DNA of 64,000 bases from Polaribacter sp. MED152. GTDB lineage: Bacteria; Bacteroidota; Bacteroidia; Flavobacteriales; Flavobacteriaceae. Numbering within the stretch: the first letter of the stretch is position 1; the number at the start of each line of letters is the position of its first letter. The position numbers were made by a program, and so were the translations under genes. Shown here piece after piece: positions 1 through 8,565 of this stretch. The DNA lies in NCBI RefSeq assembly GCF_000152945.2, contig NC_020830.1, positions 124,001 to 188,000 on the forward strand. Reading direction: 5' to 3'. The notes below the pieces were generated by a model. It was given only the letters and a program-made list of their open reading frames with translations. It was not told where the DNA came from and did not search any database.

Positions 1-859
1 AAGAGAAAATATTTCTCCATGTTTGCGATTCTATAGAAGCTACGAAATTCGAGAAGAATTCAGCCAGATATTTGGAACAAAAATGACCAAAACCTACAGT
101 TCCAAATCCGATAGCTAGCATTATCATTAAGTCTGTTAAACTTGGATTTCTTCTTACTTTTTCAGAGAAATGAATTACTTTTTGCTTTAAATCTTCAATG
201 GCAGAAGTATCTGCCTTTAACCATTTGTCAATTTTGTCTTTTTTACCAATACCTATTAATAAAATAGCCATCCAAACATTGGCAACCACAATATCTACAA
301 TTACCATTCCTCCATATTTAGAAGGATTATATTGATAAATTTCTAACATTGCTGTTTGGTTTGCTCCACCACCAATCCAACTTCCTGCTAAAGTTGATAA
401 GCCTCTCCAAACCGCATCAAAATCTGCACCACCAACTGTTTCAGGAGAGAAAATAGAGATTAATAGAATAGCTATAGGACCACCAATAATAATACCTACA
501 GTACCTGTAAAAAACATAATTAATGCTTTAGAACCCAAGTTAAAAATGGCTTTTAAATCTATACTTAAAGTCATTAAAACAAGAGCTGCAGGTAATAAAA
601 ATCTACTTGCCACATAATACAATTGAGATTTATTTTTAATGATTTCTCCTACTTCGTTTTCGGTTTCCCATTCAGGAGCTATAACTCTAAAAGTTGTAAA
701 AAGAGCAGGTATAAAATAGGCCATAAATAATCCTGGAACAATTTTATAAAATTTACTCCAAAAGCCAGTTTTGATGTTTTCCGTGTAAAAAACAAAACCT
801 AATGAAAGCATAAGAATACCAAAAACTATGGCATCATTGGTGAAAATTGGTTCTATCAT
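1..859 (-). CDS. DUF819 family integral membrane protein (partial, C-terminus beyond window)
   Basis: The reading frame starts at the ATG at 859 and runs off the window edge after 286 codons, so the C-terminal part is missing. The visible protein is very hydrophobic, with about seven to eight membrane segments and glycine-rich stretches such as WIGGGANQTAM, which fit the DUF819 (YjcL-like) family, usually about 400 residues. No transport substrate is established for this family; a carrier-like role is only inferred from topology. Its ATG overlaps the TGA of the DUF2490 gene upstream (ATGA), so the two are probably translationally coupled. Family assignment is fairly secure, function is not. 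Confidence 0.8.
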   Translation of the reverse strand, partial: MIEPIFTNDAIVFGILMLSLGFVFYTENIKTGFWSKFYKIVPGLFMAYFIPALFTTFRVIAPEWETENEVGEIIKNKSQLYYVASRFLLPAALVLMTLSIDLKAIFNLGSKALIMFFTGTVGIIIGGPIAILLISIFSPETVGGADFDAVWRGLSTLAGSWIGGGANQTAMLEIYQYNPSKYGGMVIVDIVVANVWMAILLIGIGKKDKIDKWLKADTSAIEDLKQKVIHFSEKVRRNPSLTDLMIMLAIGFGTVGFGHFCSKYLAEFFSNFVASIESQTWRNIFS

Positions 860-1521
860 TTTTTATTCTTTAGATGATTTGTGTTTAAAATAATTCCAAA
901 TTGTAATCTATGAAAACCCTCATCAGGTAATTTCTGGTAAAAGTAGCCGAACTTAAGTTTTAGTTGTTGATTAATTTGATGTAAAAATCCTGCACCTGTC
1001 CAGTTTTGAACAAATCGTTTTGATTTATCAATATTTAAAAACAGTTCATTAAATGCATAAAAAGACCAACTTTTTGTAATAGAATAATTGGCATTCAAAT
1101 CGTAACGAAACCAGTGACTTGATGTTGAATTAAAAAATCGATGTTCAAAGCGTAAACGATGCCTTAGTTTAATATTGTTAAGTTTGCCCTTTAAGTTTAG
1201 GTCTTCGTACAATCTATGCTCTTCTAAATTGTTAGAATAAACCTTAAATTCAGTATTTGTATTAACATAACTATAACCAACAGTAAAATTTATTTTTGGG
1301 TTTATGGTATAATTTAAACCTAGTCTATAAATTTCTTGCTGAAATTCTCCTAAAACTTCATAATACCTATAATGAGCCATAGTTTTAATAGCAATTTTAT
1401 CTGCTATTTTATGAGAACCATTATACATGTACCAAGCACCTAGTTGCTGATCTGATTGCTGCGCTTTTGTTAAAGTGGCACTTAAAACAAAAACGCAGAG
1501 TAAAACTTTTTTTAAGCTCAT
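856..1521 (-). CDS. DUF2490 family outer-membrane protein
   Basis: This 221-residue protein starts with a clear signal peptide (MSLKKVLLCVFVLSATLTKAQ) followed by alternating hydrophobic/aromatic strands ending in a typical beta-barrel C-terminus. The pattern around LGAWYMYNGSHK and the later HRLRFEHRF fits DUF2490, a family of predicted outer-membrane barrels of unknown role in Bacteroidota. An in-frame TTG at 1536 would add five residues but lies inside the preceding gene; the ATG at 1521 follows the upstream stop by one base and is preferred. It sits between the BNR-repeat gene and the DUF819 gene with overlaps or a one-base gap, so the three probably form one transcript. Confidence 0.8.
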   Translation of the reverse strand: MSLKKVLLCVFVLSATLTKAQQSDQQLGAWYMYNGSHKIADKIAIKTMAHYRYYEVLGEFQQEIYRLGLNYTINPKINFTVGYSYVNTNTEFKVYSNNLEEHRLYEDLNLKGKLNNIKLRHRLRFEHRFFNSTSSHWFRYDLNANYSITKSWSFYAFNELFLNIDKSKRFVQNWTGAGFLHQINQQLKLKFGYFYQKLPDEGFHRLQFGIILNTNHLKNKK

Positions 1522-1522
1522 T

Positions 1523-4500
1523 CTAATTGACCGCAAAAATTTTGGTGTCTTTAAATGGAGAAATTTTTATGTTTTCAACAGATTTCTTGTACTCCATCCA
1601 ATCATTATTAAAGAAAGTATTAGTTTCTGCGACTGCCTTTTTAAATTCTTCTACAAACTGATTCATAAGAACAGTTTCTGTAGAAGTTTGCTCACCAAAT
1701 CTAGATCTTATATATCTACTTGCTTGACCAAAACGTTGGTTAACTGTAATTTCCGGATTTCTTGTAATACCTTGTCTTTTGTCAATTTTACCAAGATATA
1801 AAGCAATTAATTCATCTATCTTCTTATCGATTTCTTTAGATGCTTTAATTTCGTTTTTAAATTTGGTTTTATCCTCTTTTGTTAAATCAGATTTTATTGA
1901 AGCAACTGTATTTTTACTTTCAACCAATTGTTTTACAACAGCAGCAATTTTAGCTTGATATTGTTCTAGCTCTTTACTGGCATTGTATTTTTGATTTATT
2001 GCTTCATCAGATATTTTTAACCTTGGATCGTATGCTACAATAATATCTTGTTCAGAAGTTTCACCATCATAAGTCATTTTTAGTTTGTAAACTCCTGGTT
2101 TTACAGTAACTCCTCCTGGTTCTCTTGTAGATTTACGAATTCTTCTAGAAGCTCTTGCAACACCTTTTTCACGCAAATACCAAGTCGTTTTATGTATCCC
2201 TGTTTCTTTAGGAGCTTTAAATTTTAAGGTTCTAATTTTTGTTAATCCATTAAAAACTTCTAGCGTAATTGAGTCCTTCTTTACTTTCGTTGTTTTATCT
2301 GTTTTTTCGTTTTTACTTTCATCAGCCTTTTTATCATCTATCTTTACGTAGTAAGAAAGTATTGCACCACCTTTTCTGTTTTCTCCTTGATACATTGCAT
2401 CTGCACCAAATCTACTTCCTGTAGGCTGTTGGCTGGCACTTTGATAAGCAACTGGAGGAGCAAATAATTGAATGTTCTTATTCAGGCTATTTTTATTAGC
2501 CATTGCTCTTAAAGGTTTAATATCATCTAAAACCCATGCAGCTCTACCAAAAGTACCAATAACCAAATCATGTTCTCTTGGGTGAATTACCAAATCCTTT
2601 ACAGGAACTGTAGGAAAACCATTCGTCCATTTTGTCCATTTATCACCTGCATTTAGTGATACATAAAGACCATCATCTGTACCTAAGAATAATAGATTTT
2701 TGTTTTCAGGATCTTCTACAAGGCACAAAGTATAACTCTGCACGTCATTTTCATCTACAATACGTTCCCAAGTTTTTCCATAATTTTTAGTTCTGTATGC
2801 ATAAGGAGTATAGTTGAATCTTCTATAATCATTGGCTACTAACAATGCTTCTCCTTTGTTTTTATTTGATGCTTTTATTTGAGTTATCCAACTAAATTCT
2901 GGTAAACCTTTAATGTTTTTGGCAACATTGGTCCAATTAGCACCACCATCTTTGGTGATATGCACTTGACCATCATCTGTAGCAGCCCATAAAACATCTT
3001 TTTCTAAAGAAGTAGGTTCAATTACTAAAATGGTACAGTGATTTTCTGCACCTGTAGCATCCATAGTTAAGCCTCCACTTTCAGATTGCTTTAATTTTTC
3101 TGGATTATTTGTAGTTAAGTCTGGTGAAATTACTTCCCAAGTTAAACCTTTATCAGTCGATTTGTGAACAAATTGACTTCCAAAATAAAGCGTGTTATTA
3201 TCAAAAGGATCCATATTTATGGCTGCATTCCAATTGAAACGCAATTTTATATTTGGATCTTTATGTGTTGGTTTTACTGAATAGTTGTTACCTGTAATAT
3301 GATCGTATCTTACCACAGATCCTTGCTGACTCATAGACCAACCATATCTTGAATCATCTTTGTCTGGCACTACATCAAATCCATCTCCAAAAGAAATTTC
3401 TTGCCAATAAGAATTTCTAATTCCTTGTGCTTTCCAAACATAGGCAGGACCTCTCCAAGAACCATTATCTTGCATCCCTCCATAAACATTATAAGGAAAT
3501 TCATTATCTACATTTATATGATAGAATTGAGCTACAGGAATGTTACCAATAAATCTCCAAGATTTACCACCATCTTTAGTAATGTTTAAACCACCATCAT
3601 TACCATCAATCATAAATTTACCATTGCTTGGGTGAATCCACCATGCATGATGATCTGGATGCACACCATTATCTACACCATAAGCTGGCATTAACTGTTT
3701 AAAGTTTTTACCACCATCATTAGATACATTCACATAAGTAAAAACGCTATAAACTCTATTCTCGTTTTGAGGGTCTACGTAAATCTCTGAATAATAAAAA
3801 GGTCGGTTACCTATACCAGGTTTGTCATTTACTTTCGTCCATTTAAAGCCACCATCTTCACTTTTATACAAAGCGTTCTTTTTAGCTTCTACTAAGGCAT
3901 AGATTACTTCTGGATTATTTGGTGCAATAGCTACGCCAATTCTTCCTAATTCGCCTTTTGGAAAACCTTCTTTATCTGTAATTTTTTTCCAATTATCTCC
4001 TCCATCATGAGTTATGTATAATCCAGAACCTTCACCTCCAGATTTAAAAAACCAAGGATCACGTTTGTGCTCCCACATAGCAGCAATAATTTTATTAGGA
4101 TTTTTAGGATCCATAATTAAATCTGCAGCACCAGTTTTATCATTGTTGTATAAAATCTGTTTCCAAGTTTTTCCACCATCTGTAGTCTTGTAAACACCAC
4201 GTTCTTTATGTTCTCCCCAAGGAGAACCAATAGCGCCCACATAAACAATATCTGGATTTGTTGGGTGAATTATAACTCTATGTATGTGTCTGGTTTTTTC
4301 TAAACCCATAGCTTGCCATGTTTTACCAGCATCTAAAGATTTGTAAATACCAAAACCACCATTTAAACTATTTCTTGGGTTACCTTCTCCTGTACCAGCC
4401 CAAATTACACTAGGGTTAGATTGTTGAATGGCAACTGCTCCTATAGAAGCTGTAAGTTCATTTTCGAAAATTGGCTCCCATTTAATTCCACCAGAAGTAG

Positions 4501-4702
4501 ATTTCCAAATACCACCAGAAGCAGTACCTACATACATAATTTCTGGATTTGACTCTACAACATCTATAGAGGTTACACGACCAGACATACCACCTGGACC
4601 AATATTTCTTGGTTTCATGTTTTTAACCAAATCCATTGAGAATTCTTGTGAAAAGAGTAGAGTAGTAGCACTCAAAAATAAAATTGTTAGTAAATTTTTC
4701 AT
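1523..4702 (-). CDS. Large secreted BNR/sortilin (VPS10-like) repeat protein, 'glycosyl hydrolase'-annotated family
   Basis: The protein has 1059 residues from the ATG at 4702, which opens a signal peptide (MKNLLTILFLSATTLLFSQ). The frame stays open 26 codons further upstream, but that stretch looks non-coding. At least ten BNR/Asp-box-like motifs (for example KSLDAGKTW, KTTDGGKTW, ITHDGGDNW, ITKDGGANW) lie roughly between residues 60 and 680, predicting one or two seven- to ten-bladed propellers as in sortilin/VPS10 proteins. A beta-rich segment and a helical, lysine-rich C-terminal region of about 130 residues follow. Relatives are common in Bacteroidota and often labelled glycosyl hydrolase, but I see no proven catalytic site. 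No T9SS sorting domain is visible, so it is probably periplasmic or outer-membrane-associated. Confidence 0.85.
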   Translation of the reverse strand: MKNLLTILFLSATTLLFSQEFSMDLVKNMKPRNIGPGGMSGRVTSIDVVESNPEIMYVGTASGGIWKSTSGGIKWEPIFENELTASIGAVAIQQSNPSVIWAGTGEGNPRNSLNGGFGIYKSLDAGKTWQAMGLEKTRHIHRVIIHPTNPDIVYVGAIGSPWGEHKERGVYKTTDGGKTWKQILYNNDKTGAADLIMDPKNPNKIIAAMWEHKRDPWFFKSGGEGSGLYITHDGGDNWKKITDKEGFPKGELGRIGVAIAPNNPEVIYALVEAKKNALYKSEDGGFKWTKVNDKPGIGNRPFYYSEIYVDPQNENRVYSVFTYVNVSNDGGKNFKQLMPAYGVDNGVHPDHHAWWIHPSNGKFMIDGNDGGLNITKDGGKSWRFIGNIPVAQFYHINVDNEFPYNVYGGMQDNGSWRGPAYVWKAQGIRNSYWQEISFGDGFDVVPDKDDSRYGWSMSQQGSVVRYDHITGNNYSVKPTHKDPNIKLRFNWNAAINMDPFDNNTLYFGSQFVHKSTDKGLTWEVISPDLTTNNPEKLKQSESGGLTMDATGAENHCTILVIEPTSLEKDVLWAATDDGQVHITKDGGANWTNVAKNIKGLPEFSWITQIKASNKNKGEALLVANDYRRFNYTPYAYRTKNYGKTWERIVDENDVQSYTLCLVEDPENKNLLFLGTDDGLYVSLNAGDKWTKWTNGFPTVPVKDLVIHPREHDLVIGTFGRAAWVLDDIKPLRAMANKNSLNKNIQLFAPPVAYQSASQQPTGSRFGADAMYQGENRKGGAILSYYVKIDDKKADESKNEKTDKTTKVKKDSITLEVFNGLTKIRTLKFKAPKETGIHKTTWYLREKGVARASRRIRKSTREPGGVTVKPGVYKLKMTYDGETSEQDIIVAYDPRLKISDEAINQKYNASKELEQYQAKIAAVVKQLVESKNTVASIKSDLTKEDKTKFKNEIKASKEIDKKIDELIALYLGKIDKRQGITRNPEITVNQRFGQASRYIRSRFGEQTSTETVLMNQFVEEFKKAVAETNTFFNNDWMEYKKSVENIKISPFKDTKIFAVN

Positions 4703-4804
4703 TCGGAAAAGTTTGTTGAATTTATTGAATTGGGAACAAGATACAAAATAGAAAACGCTCAATAAAAATTGAGCGTTCATTTTAACAAAATTGAATTTAT
4801 AAAT

Positions 4805-4969
4805 TTATTCGTCCTTTTTTTTAGGTGCCCTATTTGCGTCTTTTAATGCTTGCATAAGCATCCATTCTATTTGACCATTCGTAGAGCGAAATTCATCAGC
4901 AGCCCATTTTTCTATGGCTTTAATCATATCTTCATTAACTCGCAATGCGAAAGCTTTCTTTTTTGCCAT
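4805..4969 (-). CDS. Small ribbon-helix-helix (Arc-type) DNA-binding protein
   Basis: A 54-codon frame from ATG 4969 to TAA 4805. The N-terminal AFALRVNEDMIKAIEKWAAD has the layout of an Arc/MetJ ribbon-helix-helix: a short beta strand (residues 5-11), then two helices, then a basic tail (APKKKDE). Such proteins bind operators as dimers of dimers. It is the last gene of the SPFH operon, 16 bases after the alpha/beta hydrolase stop. Small Arc-like proteins next to SPFH and hydrolase genes are, to my recollection, common in Bacteroidota; the target is unknown and autoregulation is only a guess. No toxin partner is visible, so I do not call it an antitoxin. Confidence 0.75.
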   Translation of the reverse strand: MAKKKAFALRVNEDMIKAIEKWAADEFRSTNGQIEWMLMQALKDANRAPKKKDE

Positions 4970-4985
4970 TCTATATACTAATTCT

Positions 4986-5897
4986 TTATTTCTTGATGAA
5001 TGCTACTATTGTATTTATTAAGTCTTCTGAAATAGGATAATCTGCACTCATATAAGATTTTAAATTGTCCCCATCTTTCTCAATATTCTTTAGTACGTGA
5101 TTCATGTTTTTAATAATCACCAACTCAGCTTCAGGCTTAGCTTCTTTTAAAGCTTTTGCATCTACTATTGGCACTTGTATATCTTTATCACCATTAATGA
5201 TGAGTGTAGGTATTTTTACCTTTGTAATTTCTTCAATAGGGTTTAAGGCAATCCATGATGCTAAAAATGGTTGATTTTGTTTTGCAAACAGTGACATTAA
5301 ATTAGGATCTACTTCTTTGATTGAGCCAGTTTCTTTTAATTCTTTCACGTATTCTGCTGTTAACTTGCCAAACTCTGCACTTTGTGCACTAATTTGTCTA
5401 ACTAAAGTTTTATCTATAGTTTCACCTGCACCAGCTACAGAAATATATTTGTCCACATTATCTAAAGAAAGCATCGCAATTAAAGAGCCTTGACTATGGC
5501 CTGCTAAAATGATTTCAGAAAAACGATTATCCTCTTTAAAATGATTGATTACTTCTTTTAAATCGCTTACAAAATCTGAGAAATAGATACCATCTTCTTG
5601 AATAAATTTTGCATTTTGCGGATTTGAAGTTCGTTTATCATAACTAAAAAAGGCAATTCCTTTTTGATTGATTTTTTCTCTAAACTGTTGAATATAATTT
5701 GGTGTATTTCCATTTCTATTCACACCTCCTGAACCATGTACCCAAATTATTAAAGGTTCATTTACAGAACTATAGCTTAAAGTTCCTGGTAATTGAATGG
5801 CCATGTTATTTATAGTAATGTCCTCAGATTTTATTTGACCAAAAAGTGAGGTAGTACTATAAATTATTAAGCTGATGAAGAGTAAAGTTTGTTTCAT
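4986..5897 (-). CDS. Secreted alpha/beta hydrolase (dienelactone hydrolase/peptidase-like)
   Basis: The 303-residue product starts at ATG 5897 with a signal peptide ending near SLFGQ; the frame extends 21 codons upstream into the previous gene, which is unlikely to be used. The oxyanion-hole motif HGSGG is at about residues 54-58 and the nucleophile elbow GHSQG at 133-137 (Ser135). A probable acid (NGDKD) and a catalytic His (MNHVL) follow near the C-terminus. The substrate cannot be told; an ester or peptide acting in the periplasm is inferred. Start and upstream stop are separated by one base, so it is cotranslated with the two-TM protein in the SPFH operon. Confidence 0.85.
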   Translation of the reverse strand: MKQTLLFISLIIYSTTSLFGQIKSEDITINNMAIQLPGTLSYSSVNEPLIIWVHGSGGVNRNGNTPNYIQQFREKINQKGIAFFSYDKRTSNPQNAKFIQEDGIYFSDFVSDLKEVINHFKEDNRFSEIILAGHSQGSLIAMLSLDNVDKYISVAGAGETIDKTLVRQISAQSAEFGKLTAEYVKELKETGSIKEVDPNLMSLFAKQNQPFLASWIALNPIEEITKVKIPTLIINGDKDIQVPIVDAKALKEAKPEAELVIIKNMNHVLKNIEKDGDNLKSYMSADYPISEDLINTIVAFIKK

Positions 5898-5898
5898 T

Positions 5899-6396
5899 TT
5901 ATAATTTCTTAGTATAAGTTTCGATAACGCTTGTGGCTTCTTGTTTTTTCTGAGTGCCAATGAGTATTTTTTTTCCAGTTTTCAATTCTAATTGAATGCC
6001 AATATCCCCAGAAACATTAATGGCAATTCCTTTAGATTTATTCCATAAAAATCCACCTTTTAAACCCCAGCCTCCATAATCTCCTATAGGATCGTATATT
6101 CTAACATAAGCTTTTTCGATTTCTTGCCAAGTAATTCGTTTTGTTTTAAAGTGAAAAGGAAAAAAGCGATAATGAATGCCAACTTCGTCTATTCTAGTGA
6201 TTAATTTAAAGAAAAAGATAGGAACAATACTGGCAATTAATAAGCCAACTACGCCTAAAAATCCGCCCACAGTAAATTCTGAATTTTCTTTCAAGAATTC
6301 TCTAGTGATTAATACCAAGGGCACTATAAGGCTAAAGCCCATAAGTACAATTAGCCAAGTTTGCGTAAAACGTTGTTCTTCTTTAAAAACTTTCAT
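5899..6396 (-). CDS. Two-TM protein with PH-like C-terminal domain (DUF6141-like), unknown function
   Basis: This 165-residue protein has two strong hydrophobic segments (about residues 12-32 and 43-65) followed by a soluble beta-rich domain that contains ITWQEIEKAYVRIY and later LELKTGKKILIGT. That order, two helices followed by a small beta domain, resembles bacterial PH-like membrane proteins and the DUF6141 description, but the family name is from memory and tentative. Its ATG follows the stop of the DUF4177-like gene directly, and its own stop is one base before the next start. Tight packing suggests it works with the SPFH protein in the inner membrane; that is inference. Confidence 0.7.
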   Translation of the reverse strand: MKVFKEEQRFTQTWLIVLMGFSLIVPLVLITREFLKENSEFTVGGFLGVVGLLIASIVPIFFFKLITRIDEVGIHYRFFPFHFKTKRITWQEIEKAYVRIYDPIGDYGGWGLKGGFLWNKSKGIAINVSGDIGIQLELKTGKKILIGTQKKQEATSVIETYTKKL

Positions 6397-6555
6397 TTAT
6401 CTGTTTTTATCTCTTTCAAAAACGACACTTGTCCATCCTTGAGAAATTTCTACTACTCTCCAACCTTCTCTGGCATATTGATTTAGTATATCTTCAAAAT
6501 TTTGAAATCTATTTCTAAAACCCAATTTTGGTTGAATTACTCTGTATTCTTTCAT
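6397..6555 (-). CDS. DUF4177-like small protein (52 aa)
   Basis: A 52-codon frame from ATG 6555 to TAA 6397. The sequence has the DUF4177 pattern: an N-terminal strand (EYRVIQPK), a helix (FEDILNQYAREGW) and a C-terminal hairpin with GWRVVEIS and VVFERD. DUF4177 proteins are tiny and of unknown function. The ATG overlaps the stop of the glycine-zipper gene by one base (TAATG) and the stop abuts the next ATG, a strong sign of translational coupling. It is too short for many automatic gene callers and would easily be missed. Confidence 0.75.
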   Translation of the reverse strand: MKEYRVIQPKLGFRNRFQNFEDILNQYAREGWRVVEISQGWTSVVFERDKNR

Positions 6556-6716
6556 TATTTAGTTTTTTTATTTTGAGTGGCATCATATGCAATACCAAGA
6601 GCAAGCCCTAAACTTATTCCAATAGCGATATTACCAAATATGACTCCAAAGGCTGTACCAATGGCAATGCCTATAGAAAGCCCTGAACTACTTTTAGTAT
6701 TTTTATTATTATCCAA
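6555..6716 (-). CDS. Glycine-zipper-like membrane peptide (53 aa, TTG start)
   Basis: A 53-codon frame beginning with TTG at 6716, two bases after the SPFH stop, and ending at 6555 inside the next gene's ATG. Residues 11-44 are a hydrophobic run with regularly spaced Gly/Ala (GLSIGIAIGTAFGVIFG, then AIGISLGLALGIAYD), as in glycine-zipper membrane peptides. Ends are polar and lysine-rich. No in-frame ATG is available between the upstream stop and the hydrophobic region, so TTG is the likely start. It could oligomerise in the membrane together with the SPFH protein. Function unknown; reality of the gene is supported by tight spacing and composition. Confidence 0.65.
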   Translation of the reverse strand: MDNNKNTKSSSGLSIGIAIGTAFGVIFGNIAIGISLGLALGIAYDATQNKKTK

Positions 6717-6718
6717 TA

Positions 6719-7579
6719 TTAATGACTTAAGGTTCCTGCATTTACTACAGGAGAAGCTTCTTTATCTCCACATAAGATTACTAATAAGTTACTAACCATT
6801 GCAGCTTTGCGTTCTTCATCTAACTCAACAATATCCTTTTTATTAAGCTCGTCTAAAGCCATTTCTACCATTTCTACAGCACCTTGTACAATTTTATGTC
6901 TTGCAGCTACAATAGCAGTTGCTTGTTGTCTTTTTAACATGGCAGATGCTATTTCATTAGCATAAGCCAAATAACCAATTCTAGCTTCTAAAACCTCAAT
7001 ACCAGCAATGGTTAAACGTTCATCTATTTCTTTTTCTAGTGCTTCAGACACTTCATTTACACTAGATCTAAGAGTTATGTCCTCATCATGATCTTCGTCT
7101 GCAAAATTATCATAAGGATACATACTAGCCAACTTACGAACAGCTGCATCCGTTTGAACACGAACAAAGTTTTCATAATTATCAACATCAAAAGCAGCTT
7201 TGTAAGTATTTGTAACTCTCCATACTAAAATTGTAGAAATCATTACAGGGTTACCTAACTTATCATTCACTTTTAAACGCTCACTATCAAAGTTGCTTGC
7301 TCTTAAAGATATCTTCTTTTTGGTGTAGAAAGGATTGGCCCAATACAAACCATTTGCTTTTATGGTACCAACGTACTTACCAAAAAGTACTACTACTTTA
7401 GAAGTATTTGGGTTTACTAGAATAAAACCAAATAATCCAAAAAAACTTAAAACACTAACAATAATATATAAAGGTTGTTCTTGTTGAATGCCAAGTACTA
7501 TACTTCCTACAAATAGGGTAAGTACAATTACTAACATTAAATAACCATTTGCTGGCTTAATAATTTTTTCTGCTGTCAT
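6719..7579 (-). CDS. SPFH/Band 7 domain membrane protein (stomatin/flotillin superfamily)
   Basis: A 286-residue protein with two N-terminal membrane segments (about residues 12-30 and 33-55) followed by an SPFH domain, starting around GKYVGTIKANGLYW and including VSEALEKEIDERLTIAGIEVLEARIGYLAY split across the domain core. A helical segment rich in Ala/Glu follows (RQQATAIVAARHKIVQGA). SPFH proteins form ring-shaped membrane scaffolds that act in lipid microdomains and protease control. It is the first gene of a six-gene operon. The region up to the divergent nuclease gene at 7700 must hold both promoters. Confidence 0.9.
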   Translation of the reverse strand: MTAEKIIKPANGYLMLVIVLTLFVGSIVLGIQQEQPLYIIVSVLSFFGLFGFILVNPNTSKVVVLFGKYVGTIKANGLYWANPFYTKKKISLRASNFDSERLKVNDKLGNPVMISTILVWRVTNTYKAAFDVDNYENFVRVQTDAAVRKLASMYPYDNFADEDHDEDITLRSSVNEVSEALEKEIDERLTIAGIEVLEARIGYLAYANEIASAMLKRQQATAIVAARHKIVQGAVEMVEMALDELNKKDIVELDEERKAAMVSNLLVILCGDKEASPVVNAGTLSH

Positions 7580-7699
7580 GATTGATTTTTTTTGATATTA
7601 AAATGATATCATAAAGATATGTAAAACTTTTTTTATTAACCAAATATTTACGTAATTAATTTTTTACTTTAGCTAAAATTTAATCTAAAAGAGAATAAA

Positions 7700-8482
7700 A
7701 TGAATATCAAAGTATTAGCTCTTATTTCTTTATTATTTGTAGCATCAACCCCTAAAGAAGATGTATATTTCTGGGGAAAAACTGGTCATAGAGTTACTGG
7801 TAAAATAGCTGAGAAACATTTAACTAAAAAAGCGAAACGAAAAATAGATAAGCTTTTAAAAGGGCAAAGTTTGGCATTTGTATCAACTTTTGCAGATGAA
7901 ATTAAATCAGACAGAGCTTACAGAGCTTATTCTCCTTGGCATTATGTGAATATGGGGTTAACTGAAACTTATGAAGAATCAGCAAAAAATCCGAAAGGAG
8001 ATTTGGTAACAGGGATCGCAAAGTGTATAGAAGTTCTTGAAGATGATGCTAGTTCAGAAGCAGACAAAAACTTTCATTTAAAAATGTTAGTTCATTTTAT
8101 AGGAGATTTACATCAACCTCTACATATTGGTCGTAAGGAAGATAAAGGAGGTAATGATGTGCAAGTACAATGGTTTGGTAGAGGTACTAATTTACATAGT
8201 GTTTGGGATAGTAAAATGATAGATGATTATCAAATGAGTTATACAGATCTTGCTGATAATGCAGAGGAATTATCTAAAAAGCAAATTGAGTTTATAGAGC
8301 AAGGTTCTGTGGTAGATTGGGTAAATGAAGTGCATCAAATTACAGATGATGTTTACAATTCAGCCAAAATTGGAGAAAATTTAAGATATCGATATTCTTA
8401 TGATCACTTTGCAACTGTAAGACAACAATTGCAAAAAGGTGGAATTCGTTTGGCAAAAATTTTAAATGATATTTTTGATTAA
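7700..8482 (+). CDS. S1/P1 nuclease family protein
   Basis: The 260-residue secreted enzyme belongs to the zinc-dependent S1/P1 nucleases, which cleave single-stranded DNA/RNA and 3'-nucleotides. Visible signatures are WGKTGHR at residues 25-31, HYVNM, the HFIGDLHQPLH core, and HSVWD. These supply most of the three-zinc ligands. In the family the N-terminal Trp of the mature protein is itself a ligand, so signal cleavage is expected directly before Trp25. The role is probably nucleic acid or phosphate scavenging outside the inner membrane. A TACTTTAG box at 7665-7672 is a one-mismatch -7 candidate. It precedes two thioredoxin-fold genes on the same strand. Confidence 0.9.
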   Translation: MNIKVLALISLLFVASTPKEDVYFWGKTGHRVTGKIAEKHLTKKAKRKIDKLLKGQSLAFVSTFADEIKSDRAYRAYSPWHYVNMGLTETYEESAKNPKGDLVTGIAKCIEVLEDDASSEADKNFHLKMLVHFIGDLHQPLHIGRKEDKGGNDVQVQWFGRGTNLHSVWDSKMIDDYQMSYTDLADNAEELSKKQIEFIEQGSVVDWVNEVHQITDDVYNSAKIGENLRYRYSYDHFATVRQQLQKGGIRLAKILNDIFD

Positions 8483-8565
8483 AGTTTTCATTACAGAAGT
8501 TAAACATCTGTTAATGTAGTTTTTAAATGTCGTTAAAGTTTCTGAAATTCTTAATTTTATCTATT

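Noticed and set aside
4805-4969. Antitoxin of a toxin-antitoxin pair
   Set aside because: No small toxin gene (RelE, HicA, PIN) lies next to it; it is the end of a six-gene operon.
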